Assembly (NCBI GenBank): GCA_001051155.2
Contig: JYIP02000003.1
Location: 4,216,001-4,280,000, forward strand
Source of the DNA: Chrysoporthe austroafricana
Taxonomy: Eukaryota > Ascomycota > Sordariomycetes > Diaporthales > Cryphonectriaceae
Length of the DNA: 64,000 bases
Direction: 5' to 3'
Numbering within the stretch: the first letter of the stretch is position 1; each line of letters opens with the position of its first letter. A program made the translations under genes and the position numbers. Positions 11,077 to 22,518 of the stretch are shown here, one piece after another. The notes below the pieces were generated by a model, which was not told the DNA's origin, made no database searches, and saw only the letters and a list, made by a program, of their open reading frames with translations.

Positions 11077-14000
11077 TTATTTCAACCCAAAACCCTCGCT
11101 CTCATGAACAGCATCCCAAAGATACCTCTCCAGCTTCTCCGGTGATCGATAACGCCACAGCTGTAGCGAATTGAAGCACGTCCGAGCCGTGGGATATCGC
11201 CCTATATCATCACCCAGACATGAGATACGAATAGTTAGTGATGCCGCGCCCATAGCAGGGATACGATCGCTGCCAGTGATGAACGCCAGTAGTCGTCTCT
11301 GGTCCCGGGCGCTCGCCTTCTGGAACGAGTCCCAGAACCACCGAAGTGTCGGCTCGGTTTGGTCTGGATTAGGTGTCTTCCCCCAGTTCTCGTAGTCAGC
11401 CGACACCCTCAGGGCCGTGATATCCAGGGGTTCATCAGACCCTCGCACCAGCAGCTCGATCTCTTCCGGGCGGAACAATGACAATGCGTTGCCGCCGCAG
11501 ACGGTAAAGAAGCCACGCTTGAAAGGCTCGAATTGTCGGGCGACGGCCGTATCGAGAAGGTACTTGACATAGAGGTCAACATACTCGCGACGGTTGGCAT
11601 TGGTGACGGGTCGGTGGTCGCCACCGGGACAGAGTGGAAACCTCTCGATGCAGCCATACTTCTCGATGTCAACGACGAAGTCGAGACAAAAGGTAGACTC
11701 CACATCGCCGTCAAAGTCCAGAAGCTGGCGGAGGCCTTTGGCGAGGCGCGGGCGAAATTCGGCAAGATCATCCAAGGTGTAGGACATGATTGGCCTTGGC
11801 TGAGTTGACAGACCTGATGCCGGGGGCGGAGCAGCTGTGAGAAGCTTGCGGAATGCGAAAGGGGGGAATGCCACATCGAGAATAATCGAGTTGTAGATCG
11901 CCAAGCCAAATACCACGCCCACAAGGAAGTATTGGTCAGACGTCTCAAAAGTGTTAGGGTTGAAGTAGCAGTACTGCGAATCTTCGTCGTAGACGAACAT
12001 GCCTGATTTGCGTTGTTAGCCATGAAGTTGCCGTGATGCGAGGAAGACCGCAATATCATGAGCTGTCTAACTTACCATGGTCGGGGTTGAAAACTTCCCG
12101 GACAAGGAGCAGAAACCACTCCTTCTTCAACCCACCAGCATCAACGCCTTCTTCGCCCTGAAAGTCAATCCGCAGTCCCTTCTTGATGTCCTCTCCGCCG
12201 GCGCCGATGACTTCGCTGACGCTCTTCAGGCTGTCCTCGACCAAGCAGTCCCGTCTCACGCTGAGTGTGAGATACTGCTCGATGTTCCTCCGACTAAGGA
12301 TGCTGTCAAAAAAAGCATCCCTCGCCTTGATGTGCATCTGGCGTTTGGCGTCATGTTCCAAAATTTGTATCTTGGCCCATATGCTGAGGAGGAAAGGGAA
12401 TTGGCAAAACGAAAATTTGCCCTTCTTTTGCTCCCAGGCTTCGAAATCAGCCACAAGATCCGAATCATCAAGTAGGGTGGTGTAGAAGTCGCTGGTTGGC
12501 ACTATTTGGCCGCGAGCTTGAACCTGGTCTTTGACGCTGCTGTTCAGAATCTCGTCCTGTGACGAGAGCATCGGTGCGCCGGGTCGGCGGTGATTACTAT
12601 TATTGGCCGCAAAAAGAAGACCCATGACGCGGGCGGCGGCCTTAGTCTGCCAGTCGTCATGATATACAATCTTCTTCGGCGGCTCCTTCGCAGGCTTCTT
12701 ATTCCTGGACCGTGAAGACTGGCCCAATGCAGCGTGTAATGATGCAGGCGTCCGCCCAGCGGCCAGTTGCGGTATAAGTCCTGCAGTGACATCGACCTTC
12801 GTCTCATATTTCTTCTCGTTCTGACGAATCAGTCTGTATGCCAGAAAGCCACCGGCAAAGTCCTTTAGTTGAATGAAACGACACTCCGAAAGCCTGGAAA
12901 ACCATGAAACCAGGTGATTGTGGCATTCAACCGGTGTGTTAGACAGAAGGCCAAGAATGCGTTTGATGATGGGGGAATGCTGTCCAGAGACTGGCCCAGA
13001 ACCACGCAGAGATCCAGAGCCAGAGGTGCCGACAGCATACCTGTTTTGCGTCTGCATAAAGCGGCCGGCGAATGTCTCGAAGGATGAGTGTAAGAGAGGG
13101 TTGGCAGATATGATAAGAAGAAATCGGAGGTCCTCCGGTGTCTTGATCGGTCGTCCAGGTCGTTTGAGAAGATTTTCCGTGACCTTCAGCAGAGTTTTTC
13201 GAACATGCTCCTGGGCCTGAAGGACCTCCCCTTCCAAGCGTGACATGTCGACGGCCGCAGGCGGGGCGAATGAGGCCGTTGCGGTTAGATCCTCATAGAT
13301 TTGTGCCCAACTTTCTCCTGCATTTACCACTGCATAATACCACGCATCCACATCTGCCCAGTCGATATTCGGGCTTCTGCCTGTGACGATGGAATTTTCT
13401 TCGCGGTGTGAAGGCGTGCGGACCGGAGTGGATTCCTCCTTACGGCCAGTCCACCATAATCCGTTCTCCGCGAAATCTCCCAGCAGAAGAAGCTTGGCAT
13501 CCAGTTCAGGTATCGCAGGATCCTGGGGTGAAGAATCGCGGCGAGGTTGCGAAGGGCGCCGGTTAGACGTCTGAGGAGACCGCCGACTTGAGGCCCTTGG
13601 CACCCTCTGCATAAACGATGTGTTTATACAGTGTAATGGGGGCGCAAAGCAGTTGATGATGTAGTCCTCCAGCGGCCTAAAGAGCCGCTTCCCATCAGGA
13701 TCCACACATCCGCGTTCCTGATCAGCGGGTGATGGGTTCACCAGTCTTATGGTCGGCCGGGATTCCGGATACGACGAGGAGTGCGATCTCTGCGATAGGC
13801 TGCCCGGGCGTGAAAGATCTGGGTGGTCAACCCCATAATGAGCTCCCAGAGCCTCTGAGTCCGATATCTCGATGGCGGGTGTCACCACAGCGGAGTCTCC
13901 TCCGTTTTGGGAGCTCATCCCCCCTGTCTCTGCGCGCCAGGTGCCCTTGCTAGGTCTTGGCTGCTCCAAAGATCCTCTTTCCCTTGCATCGATCGATGGC

Positions 14001-14857
14001 CGCCTGATGCCCAATGCCGAACTCAAGTAGCTTCTCAAGGAATCTCTGATGAGACGTTTCGTGATCTCCAGCGAGATGGGCCCTGTTCACAGTTGTTCAG
14101 CCCAGGCTTCTCTTCTTCAACAACATCATCACTGTAACTCACCTTTAGAGCTCGCGCGGCTCACGTCAGCGGGCGGTGCCGCGGTTCTTCCTCCAGGGGA
14201 GTGGTTCTGCGAGTCCCTCGCACTCTTAAGATCGACGAGATCGTTGATAGTCACGCACAGGGTGCATTTGAAGACCCGGAGCCCCTTAGGCCATCGCGAC
14301 AGCGCACCGCACGTCATGCAATTTCCCGAAGCGAAGTCCTTATCCCCCAGCGGTTTCGCATTTGACGGCCCCAGAGGCTGTGTTGGTGCCTTCGTCTTCG
14401 AGCCCGGACCGAGCCCCAGCATTTCCGCATCAGAGTCCGAGTCCGAGTCGAAGTCGTCCTGCGCGACGTTCTTGGGCGGTGTCTTCTTCCTGGGAGCGAA
14501 AAGAGACGGGAACGGGTGGCTCATGGACCGCCCGTGGCTCGTTGCTCTGGACAGCGGCCCCGGGCGCTGCGGAACGGAGACGGTGGGAGCCAGACTGGAC
14601 GATGTTGAAGAGTCCTCCACGAGACTCGAGGTATTTGCTCGCGACGGAGGGGGCGGGGGGGCGGAGGGCGAAGGGACGGGTTTTCGTCGTGGTATTTTCC
14701 TCAGATCGGTGGTGCCGGTTGCAGCGTCGAGCGAGGGCCGCGATGGCGGCGGCAGCGGGGGCTCGCGTTGCGGCGGACGAGGGGCGCCCTCGGGTCGGGC
14801 GGGCCAGGGGGCTGCCATCGCCATTGAATCGTGCGGGAGAGATCGTGAGAGAGTCAT
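11077..14857 (-). CDS. HUL4: HECT-type E3 ubiquitin ligase, HUL4 family
   Basis: Three exons, 14857-14143, 14082-12076 and 12002-11077, join in phase to a 1215-residue protein. The introns are 60 and 73 bases. The N-terminus is low-complexity and Pro-rich, then has a CMTCGALSRWP element and a second CxxC (CTLC) resembling a small zinc-binding module. The middle carries the helical region typical of HUL4/UBE3A-like ligases. The C-terminal ~350 residues are the HECT domain: the second intron falls in the conserved VFNPDHG|MFVYDED motif, and the catalytic cysteine lies in TARTCFNSLQL, near residue 1183. There are no WW or C2 domains, which argues against Rsp5/HulA. HECT enzymes pass ubiquitin from an E2 through that cysteine to substrates. 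Gene identity is strong; the exact start is less sure because the N-terminus is low-complexity. Confidence 0.88.
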
Positions 14858-17534
14858 GGTGTGCAGCTCGCTGTCATGGTGGTAGCTGCCTCGGTGCGGC
14901 GGGCTCGAGCAGCATGGGATCCACGCAAGCCGTGCGACGCGGGCTGTGCCAGGTTATGAGCCTGAGTCTGAGCCTGAGCCTGAACCCCAGCGCGGGCGCG
15001 AGCACGAGCAGGCCAAGGTAGGTGCTCCTCCTCGCCGAGGGCCGTTGGGGGTACGCGAGTGGGTAGCTGCTTCCGGTGACTTGGTCGGTGGACCCCAGGG
15101 GGCGAGCACGATGACGCAGAGGAGGACCCGTCGGACAGCTGTGATGATGACCAGCCGAGACCCTTGCAGCGGGCGCGAGACAGGTCGGCAGGCCGGCCAG
15201 AAGATCTATGAGGTTGGCGGAGGAGCAGGGTCGCGCATCGATATGGTGGTGTCGTCCAGAGTTTTGGAATGCGCAGGTTGCTGCTGCTCGGAAATGGAGC
15301 CTCGCATCGGGAAAGGGGGCTCAGGTCTAGAGGTGGCCCACGAGACAGACCATCAGCTCGGGCTGATCTCTGCTGGTGCCAGGGCGAGCACCGCATGTGA
15401 GGGCTGCTGGCCGCCGCATACGCCTCGAGGTCGGATTGGGGATGGACAGGTCGCGTGCCACGACGCCTTTTCCGTCCCGTCTGCGTCTGGCTGCTCAGAG
15501 GCGGGTGAGGGATGCTTGTGGTCGAACGAAAAGTCGGTGGCAGCCGGATGTGGAAACGGGATGCCCATTTCAGAATGATGAACCCGTCCTTGCAGCACTT
15601 ATTAAGGGTAGCAACCCACCTGGCCTTGTAGGCACGGCAGGCCCTGTCACTGCCGGTCCCGTGCAGCATGCCCCTGGCCATCCCCATACTCACTAGCACG
15701 CTTTCGGTATGGCCCGCTGGAGATCCAGGTGGTCGGGAGATGAGCCAAAACTCCCACGACGATCCACTACAATTACCTGTCACGCCTGTGCAAGTGCCTG
15801 TAGTGCGGCGGCCCGGAGTGCCGCCTCCTGGTTGGCTGGCTGCGAACCTATCCTTGTGCTTGGGATTCTGGGGGCTGCGCCGTCGCCTCCTTGCGCATAC
15901 CTGCCGTATACATTGATGCGCGTGGCGCGGCCGACATGTGTGGCACACTGCCGGGCTGAGGATTGGGGCAAGCCTGCCTGGCCAGGGGCGCGGATGTGCT
16001 AGCAGCGGAGCGCTGATTAAGGCATTGATTGCAAAGCAAAAGTATTTCCCCCAAAATAGCATAGTCGCATTAATTTTTATTTTTTTTTGGCGGTAAATTC
16101 AAACGCATTCTCTTCAATATACAGAGTTAATTGTAGTATCTTAATTTTCGAACTCGTGCATATTCATCCTTATATCACCAGTATACTCTATGCATACTTG
16201 GAAGGAAAAGTGGGCATGCGTACCGGGCAGTAATTGGAATAGAGCCAGATGCTTAGCCACTTGCTTAGCTGCAAGCCGTGATCCTTTGTCATTCTGAATG
16301 GACCAGGGCTACCCTTCCAAGCGCATTCGTCGCCTATACAATACCAAGCCACGGCGTCAAGGTATGCAATGGGACGCGCAAGTGGAATATGAATAAGCTA
16401 TAGCTGAACGGGCTCTGTGCATAGCATGATGCGGCTGAGAAGCAGAAAGTGCAACCATACTCTCACACTTAGTTGGCGTGGCGTGCAGATTCAATCAGTT
16501 GCCATAGGCGTGAGGGGCGTAACATGCAGCCCGATTGGGGTGAAGAATGCGCATTGTATTGTCGCTGGTCGGCTTAATCAGGGTCCTTAGGTAGTAGACT
16601 AGATAGAATATAGCTATTCTCGATAGAGGGAAGGCTAGTACTTCTAGTCTACGTGGGTGAGCAAATGTAACATGGAGGTTGGTTTGCGCCTCTCACCCGG
16701 CTGCGAACCGGTGGTACTCTCGCCCTTAGGTATCGCCTGGCCGTTTATACGCCTAGATAGTGCGGCTTTGGGGACTCTTTGATGGTTGACGGCTTTATTG
16801 GGTGAAAAATCCTCTATCGCTAATGTCAAACTGAGCGTTCTAAGTGAGGTATTCGTCAGTCCAGGAGTCTGTGGGAGGCATTCTGAGATGATTACCTACT
16901 ATACGGGGTGCGGGACGGCCGGAAATACCTGCACACCCATCTGAGACCAGAAATCTGACCACACAGCAATGAAATTCGTTCAATTTACTGCATACTGCTA
17001 AAAGTTAAAGTGTGAACAGCTCTGTAGCATCGGCGTTGGTTGAGTTTGTAACATGCAGATGTGTTCCACATTTAGGGATGATACCATAAGGTGGCCCGGA
17101 ATGTCGGGGCAATTGGATGCAGTTACTTAAAAGGATCATTTGAGTTTGTTCTATTAATGCGACTTTCTGCTCAGTGTCTATCATTCCGATCTATAACAGA
17201 GCCTAGGCGGAAGCGGAAGACGTTTTTGAATTTTCCACGGCACGAAATATCTTTGCAGCTTGAGAACATTTAGAATATTTGTCTCGATGGTAAGTCCGCG
17301 GCAAGCTCTCCGAGGTTTGCGCCGCCTAGACACCACGTACCAGCTCGCTGAGGAGCCGCTGGACGCGGCAGATCTTTCAGAAGCACTGGACACCCCACGG
17401 TGGTTTATTGGGGACGATCAGGTTATCCTTTCGCGTGGCAGCTACGGGACCGCCGTCATTTCTGCATAGGAGCGGGCGCTTTCGCCATTACTCAGAAGCA
17501 AGGCAGGATGTGTCGAAATATCTGATAGAACTCT
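14858..17534. other. Gene-free flank, GC-rich changing to AT-rich
   Basis: 14858-16060 is GC-rich and holds a 402-codon minus-strand frame without domain features, judged spurious. From about 16060 the composition becomes AT-richer with many stops in all frames, as in decayed repeat-derived DNA. A short GC-richer patch at 17281-17469 encodes an open stretch of about 60 codons that I do not recognise and that may be a gene fragment. Confidence 0.55.
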
Positions 17535-17675
17535 CTACCAGTAAATATTTCTACCAGTAAATATTTCTACCAGTAAATATTTCTACCAGTAAATATTTCT
17601 ACCAGTAAATATTTCTACCAGTAAATATTTCTGCCAGTAAATGTTTCTACTAATAGATGTTTCTGCTAGTAGGTT
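17535..17675. repeat. 16-base minisatellite
   Basis: About six perfect copies of a 16-base unit (ctaccagtaaatattt) followed by three increasingly diverged copies. Each unit contains the palindrome AAATATTT. It lies in gene-poor, AT-rich DNA. Confidence 0.92.
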
Positions 17676-18164
17676 CTCACAACAGCAGGCGGCGCTCAAC
17701 GCACCTTCTGAAGAAGTTCCTATAGTACGTCGGGCAGTCGCTGTTATTCATCAAGGTTTCCTAGTTCGCAGAACCTTCCTCCCCTTTGCTGTGACGACAT
17801 AGTCGGACGGTTCCCTTCTTGACTTCCCAATACACCATCTTTGCTCCTTCCCTCTCTTTCAGTTTCATACTCACTCAGAGGAAGCAGCCTCCGAAGCTCA
17901 GTAGGATAGATAAATATTCTCCAATGCGATGTTCCCCCGCCCTATCCCCTTTCTTTTCCTCTTTTCTCTGCAGGTCGAAGTCCTACTCGAAGCAATCACT
18001 TTCTGACAGATACGATTCAACCTATTCACAATGGCGGTAGACATCGTTGCAGTTACTTCTCTCGTTTGGGTTTTTTTTTCATAAACACCCTCACCTCTCT
18101 TGCTGCCAATACTTCGCTGGGAGCATGGATTCACCACCTCGCTTCCCGAGTAATCAGGAAGTAG

Positions 18165-18551
18165 AGGTCATGGGGTTTCAAATGGCCCGAAACTCCAGTG
18201 CTCCCTGATCACCGGGAGATTCGTGATGCCCTGACGCAAATCCGGGATCTGCAACAGCAGAACTTGGATCAGCTAGAGGTGATATCCAATCTTCTGCATG
18301 AGAGGACGGATCAGAGTACGAACCATCACTTAGAGATCTGTCGTGTACTGTCAGGCACACAGGAACATTCGTTCAACATCTCAAGTGATGCTCGCGCAAT
18401 CGCTGAAGCGGTGAACAACCACACCCTTCGGGTAGATGTACATGTAATGGTGGCATCAGAGGTGGACAGACTTCTTCAGAAGCTTCCACAATCGATTCGC
18501 GAGGCAAAATCCGAAGTCAGACCTCGCCACCAGTGGGCGGCCTCGGCGTGA
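18165..18551 (+). other. Open frame of possible short coiled-coil protein
   Basis: An unrecognised open frame of about 125 codons, rich in Leu, Gln, Glu and Arg with heptad-like spacing (IRDLQQQNLDQLEVISNLL), suggesting a coiled coil. It has no ATG at its 5' end. A splice from an ATG near 18030 into the TAG acceptor at 18162-18164 is conceivable but has a weak donor. It may be a gene fragment, a small fungal gene or a remnant of a mobile-element protein. No function can be assigned. Confidence 0.3.
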
Positions 18552-18876
18552 AGGACCACGAAGCGTCTTACACCTCTATGGGGCGGGGGTGGGCACTTCG
18601 GTGTCTCCCCAGCGAAGGGATTGCATCTTGACGCGATGCTGGGGCTTACCACCTTCGGGTGAACTAAGACAATCCCAATTCCAAAGTGAGTTCACCCTAG
18701 CACAGCAACTCCATAGAGACACGCATCACGACCGAGGCATAGCTGCTTCTAGTGCTGCTAATTGTGTACAAGTCATGTCGAATAACTGGACGATGTTCAC
18801 CAGCACAATCCCATTGTCATTGGACCCCATCCATCCTCGCTATCTGTTGCCCACTCTCACTTACTGTCGCCCATAC

Positions 18877-19860
18877 TCATTTGCACACACCCTCTCCCCC
18901 ATTGACCGGCTGTCTACCCTCTTCCTCAGTTTCATACCTTTCCCACAATTCCTTCACAGCGCCACCGGGCACTCCTCTATATGACTTTAACCCGCTACTT
19001 ATAGCTTGCCATTTCCGGTCATAGGGCGAGCGACAAGTACCCAGCCCGTGATAAGTCCTTACTGTGACCGTCCAGCCGCGCTCAGTACCTGCCAACTCGA
19101 TAGAAGTTTCCCAGTCGGTCTCACACTTCCGACACCATCCCATATCATAGTGTTCGGTATTTCCAATCATGTTTGTAGGAAACCCCGCGTGGGCCCGGTA
19201 ACGACTGCCCCTACCGACTAGCATGTGAGGGCATATGCCAATGCCCATGGTGTTGTTGAAATGAGTTTGTAAGGCGCCTGCGTCGGCTGGTTGATGGAAA
19301 ATGGTATGTGTAGAAGCCAGGAACAGCTCGCCGTGGATCAACTTGGCTGCTCACGCTTCTTTCCAGCGCACCCCGTGCTCAAGGTACTGGTGATCGTATA
19401 TGCGTGCCAGAGAAGAAGCAGGAAGGCCATGCTGCGGGCCGATAATTTGGTAATTTGTGGCAAGACGGGCAGTACAATAGGGAAGCCAGTAAACACCGGG
19501 TACGAAATTCACAGAATATAGTCCTCTAGGTCTAAAGATTTTATGAAAGTGTAAGTATGGCCCGTATGGCTTGTAGGTGGCGAATCGCTTGAGCGTCTGG
19601 TTGATAACGCAATAGCTGACGCCTGTAGTCTCCCTTTCCAGGCGGCAAAGCAGGGTTTCCGTGGCATCTACGTCGAGGCGCCGCGCCAGATGCCGAATAT
19701 TCGAAATACAGTACATGCGTTTGCACGTCAGAGCGAGGCAAACGGCATCAGCGGCTGGGAGGAGTTCGGAGATGAGGAGTATGAGTTCAGCTGGGAGTAG
19801 CCCCAAGCTTGGTGCCTGGGTTTTCCGTAGTTCTTGGAAATCCAGGGTTTTTTGAGCCTC
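18877..19860 (-). pseudogene. F-box protein gene, probably inactivated
   Basis: Reading 19806 to 18877 on the minus strand gives an N-terminal F-box (LPAELILLISELLPAADAV, then LALTCKRMY), the adaptor motif by which fungal F-box proteins bind SKP1 in SCF ubiquitin ligases. A Cys/Trp-rich C-terminal part follows, with a CPH and a CRKC element as in many uncharacterised fungal F-box proteins. A single in-frame TGA at about 19353-19351 splits the two halves, and no frame-preserving GT-AG intron removes it. No ATG precedes the F-box: the frame is open only back to the edge of an 18-base minisatellite, where it meets stops. The TGA could come from CGA by one C-to-T change. Likely a pseudogene; an upstream exon cannot be excluded. 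Confidence 0.6.
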
Positions 19861-19862
19861 CT

Positions 19863-19959
19863 CACCAAGAACTCAACAGACACCAAGAACTCAACAGACA
19901 CCAAGAACTCAACAGACACCAAGAACTCAACAGACACCAAGAACTCAACAGACACCAAG
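19863..19959. repeat. 18-base minisatellite with terminal hairpin
   Basis: Just over five copies of an 18-base unit (caccaagaactcaacaga). The last copy runs into a partial inverted copy, so that AACTCAAC pairs with GTTGAGTT over a short loop. On the minus strand it reads as a repeated six-residue VSVEFL in one frame and has stops in the F-box frame. Confidence 0.9.
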
Positions 19960-21250
19960 TTGAGTTGTCTGTGGTTCTTCGGCCTCTGATGTCGAAATAG
20001 CAGCCGGGGAATCACAGCTGGACGAGACGGACACCGTTGGTCTGGCCTGCTTGCGAGCGTTGCGCCTGAGAGCCCAGCGTGATAACCAAGTCCACAACAT
20101 TGTATTACCATTTGGCCCTATCTCTCGGTAGAAACCACATAGGTGCTAGGACGGCTCAGTTTTTCGGTTTACCTGAATGAGATTGCTGGCGGTTGGTGTA
20201 GAATCCGTGATGTATTGCATAGAGTTCTAATTCTGTGTTTGGTAAGGAGAAAGAAAACGAAAAGGCGAGAGCGCAGCGTAGCGAAGGAGACGTAGTCTTG
20301 CTTACCGGCAATAGCTTCAACAGTTGTTGGGATTAGAAGCCCAACTTAAGTACCGCTATTGTAGATGTGGCTTCTGATTGGTGATTCTGAATGTATTCGT
20401 AGGGGGCTGTGGCAATATAGCTGGGGACTGAAACGATGGATTAGGGAAACGAAGCTGATGTTCGCAAAATCTGACGATATGTCTTCTTGTTGTCTGGTCT
20501 CTATAATCTGCCTGCCGGGCCTTGAGCGGCGAAAACTAGCCTAGCCCTCTTTTAGAAACAATGAATCATCAGCGCCGGGATAACTATGCAGCACACGCAA
20601 GAGGAGCATGAGTTCAGACTGCCCTTTTGGGTGAGGACGTTGTGCCGAATTGGCCAGGCCTACCGGGGGCTGGCAGGAAGAGGCTTTAGACTTTGTGCAG
20701 GAGGCGAGAATATGAGGCCGAAACCAGAGATTCTAACTCGACCGCAGCCCGGTCAACAACTTGATCGCTATTCAGCGCCCATTCTCCGATTCCGAGGCAT
20801 TCGAATAAGTTAGATTGCGGTTACAGATCCTGATATCATGGAACGTCCCTGCTCGATCTCGCGCTGCTAGGAGAATGTAGCTACTTCCGCAAGTTCTGGG
20901 TTCGAATATAGATGTCCTAGAGAATGGAACCGTGGGAGCTTCTGTCTATCTAACAACTCGCGCTCTTCGCAACAAGGTTGTCCATGTCTCTCAATACAGC
21001 TATGAAAGCACTGAACCTGGAAGGTGACGCTAATGATGATCCTGGGAATCGTGATCTTGAATCGCACCCGCTGCAGAACGGTCTCAACATCGCGCTCGTC
21101 TGGCCCGATTGGGAGAAGATCCTCAACATTATCAAAGCACATTACATTAACGGACATGACGGGCATGGGATACGCAACCTGACGACAGTATTGATTTTCT
21201 CATAGGGGGCTGTTATATCCATAACCCCTTTTTAGAAGAGGTGCGGTAAG
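19960..21250. other. Gene-poor decayed DNA
   Basis: No supported gene. Short frames on both strands lack domain features and starts. A plus-strand frame of about 75 codons at 20978-21205 lies just upstream of the HET remnant and could be decayed coding sequence, but it shows no HET motif. Confidence 0.55.
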
Positions 21251-21587
21251 AACTGGCATTCGACGTTAACCTGGTCAACGGCCGCAGGATATTCGTGTCC
21301 GAGGATGGGGGATGGATGGGCGTTGCTCCGGCAGCAGCAAGAGTTGGGGATGTCCTGTGCATTGTCTTCGGCTTGCCGATTCCTCTTGTACTGAAACCGC
21401 TTGGTGACAGAGGAAGAACTGGTGATAAGGCAGGAAACACAAAGTATCTACTCCTGAGGGGGGGTGCTATGTCAATGGCTTGACGCAAAAGGATGCTATT
21501 TACAAGGTCAAAGCAAGGAGTGCGAGGGCTGCGGGGAATGAAGAACCTGCGATTGGCGACGATGAGGATGTCTTCGACATTATCTGA
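21251..21587 (+). pseudogene. 3' remnant of a HET-domain gene, frameshifted
   Basis: The plus strand encodes the C-terminal signature of HET (heterokaryon incompatibility) family proteins: GRRIFVSEDGGWMGVAPAA, then DVLCIVFGLPIPLVLKP. In active genes a CYV(N/H)GL motif and a short tail follow. Here that CYVNGL motif is present but in another frame, and the shift maps to a run of seven Gs at 21458-21464. A TAA lies just 5' of the fragment, and no N-terminal HET domain was found upstream. HET proteins trigger cell death when incompatible strains fuse; this copy appears dead. The assignment rests on family knowledge of the C-terminal motif. Confidence 0.6.
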
Positions 21588-22518
21588 CCTATATGCCATA
21601 CTCAAATACACGCAAACGAGGCCTTGATCCTGATAGTTCTCCTCCTGCTTTGAATGAAATCTAAATGGGTCTATGGACCAAGCGGATTGTTCCATGGACG
21701 ATTTTTGGGTTGTTGGACATCATGAGATAGATCGCCTTTGCATTTTCGTGTCAGTATTCCGTATACGTGCCATGATCAGAACCTGTGGAGCAGCATTAGG
21801 GTACAAGGCCCATTTCCGAGGCCTGCTTCTGAGTGCTGAAAGCTACAGAGCCTTATCCATCGAATACAAAGCCTTCAACACTACTGACTGTGTAATTAAC
21901 CAACCTTGAAATCCACCTGCCGTCAAATACTGTCTGGAATGGTATAGCACCTTGACCTAGAATTACACGTGATATCGCGCACTGGTTTTGCCGCAGTACA
22001 GCGCTCGCTCCTATTGGTCTGGCATGGCCTGTGCCTCGTATCGTACGATGGACTGAAGACATTGAGGCTGCAAGGGCTGAGAAGCCTGCACCCAAGTAAG
22101 CTGGCTGTGGCTGCTTGCGGCTGGGCGACTGGTCGACGAGACCGTCAGCGTGATGACCTGCTTGGTTTGGTGCACGGCCCCTAGTAGAAGCGTCATCGCT
22201 CCCATTCTTTTTCTTTCTCTTTGAGTATGATTTCCATGTGTTAGTTGAAAGAAAGCAGTATGCGCATAAGGATGGCATCATCTGCAAGATCACACCAGGG
22301 CTGTTCAAGTTCACGGGGGTCTGCGCTGCCCACGAGACGATGACGCATCTATCAAGCGGGCTGGAATGTGGCTAAGGACTCCAAGAGGTCTTGCGACTCG
22401 TCAGTAATGAAAGATTACCAATTCTGAGGAAATTACGGCACGGTGCAATTATGGGTGCCTACTCTTCACTCTCTCTCACTCCTGCTACCCTCCTGAGCCG
22501 GGCCCAATCGCCGTCATC
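21588..22518. other. Gene-poor interval
   Basis: No supported gene. Plus-strand codons near 22210-22370 read as an open stretch of about 50 residues without a start, possibly decayed coding sequence. Confidence 0.5.

Noticed and set aside
14854..16062. 402-codon open frame on the minus strand
   Set aside because: No domain, no conserved motif, GC-rich composition and overlap with the HUL4 upstream region; typical of chance openness in GC-rich DNA.
19300..19400. An intron removing the TGA from the F-box gene
   Set aside because: A GTGAGC donor is present, but the usable acceptors put the downstream part in the wrong frame, so nonsense mutation fits better.
19728..20111. Minus-strand frame with five VSVEFL repeats
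   Set aside because: Arises from the 18-base minisatellite and runs out of frame with the F-box; no start context or domain.
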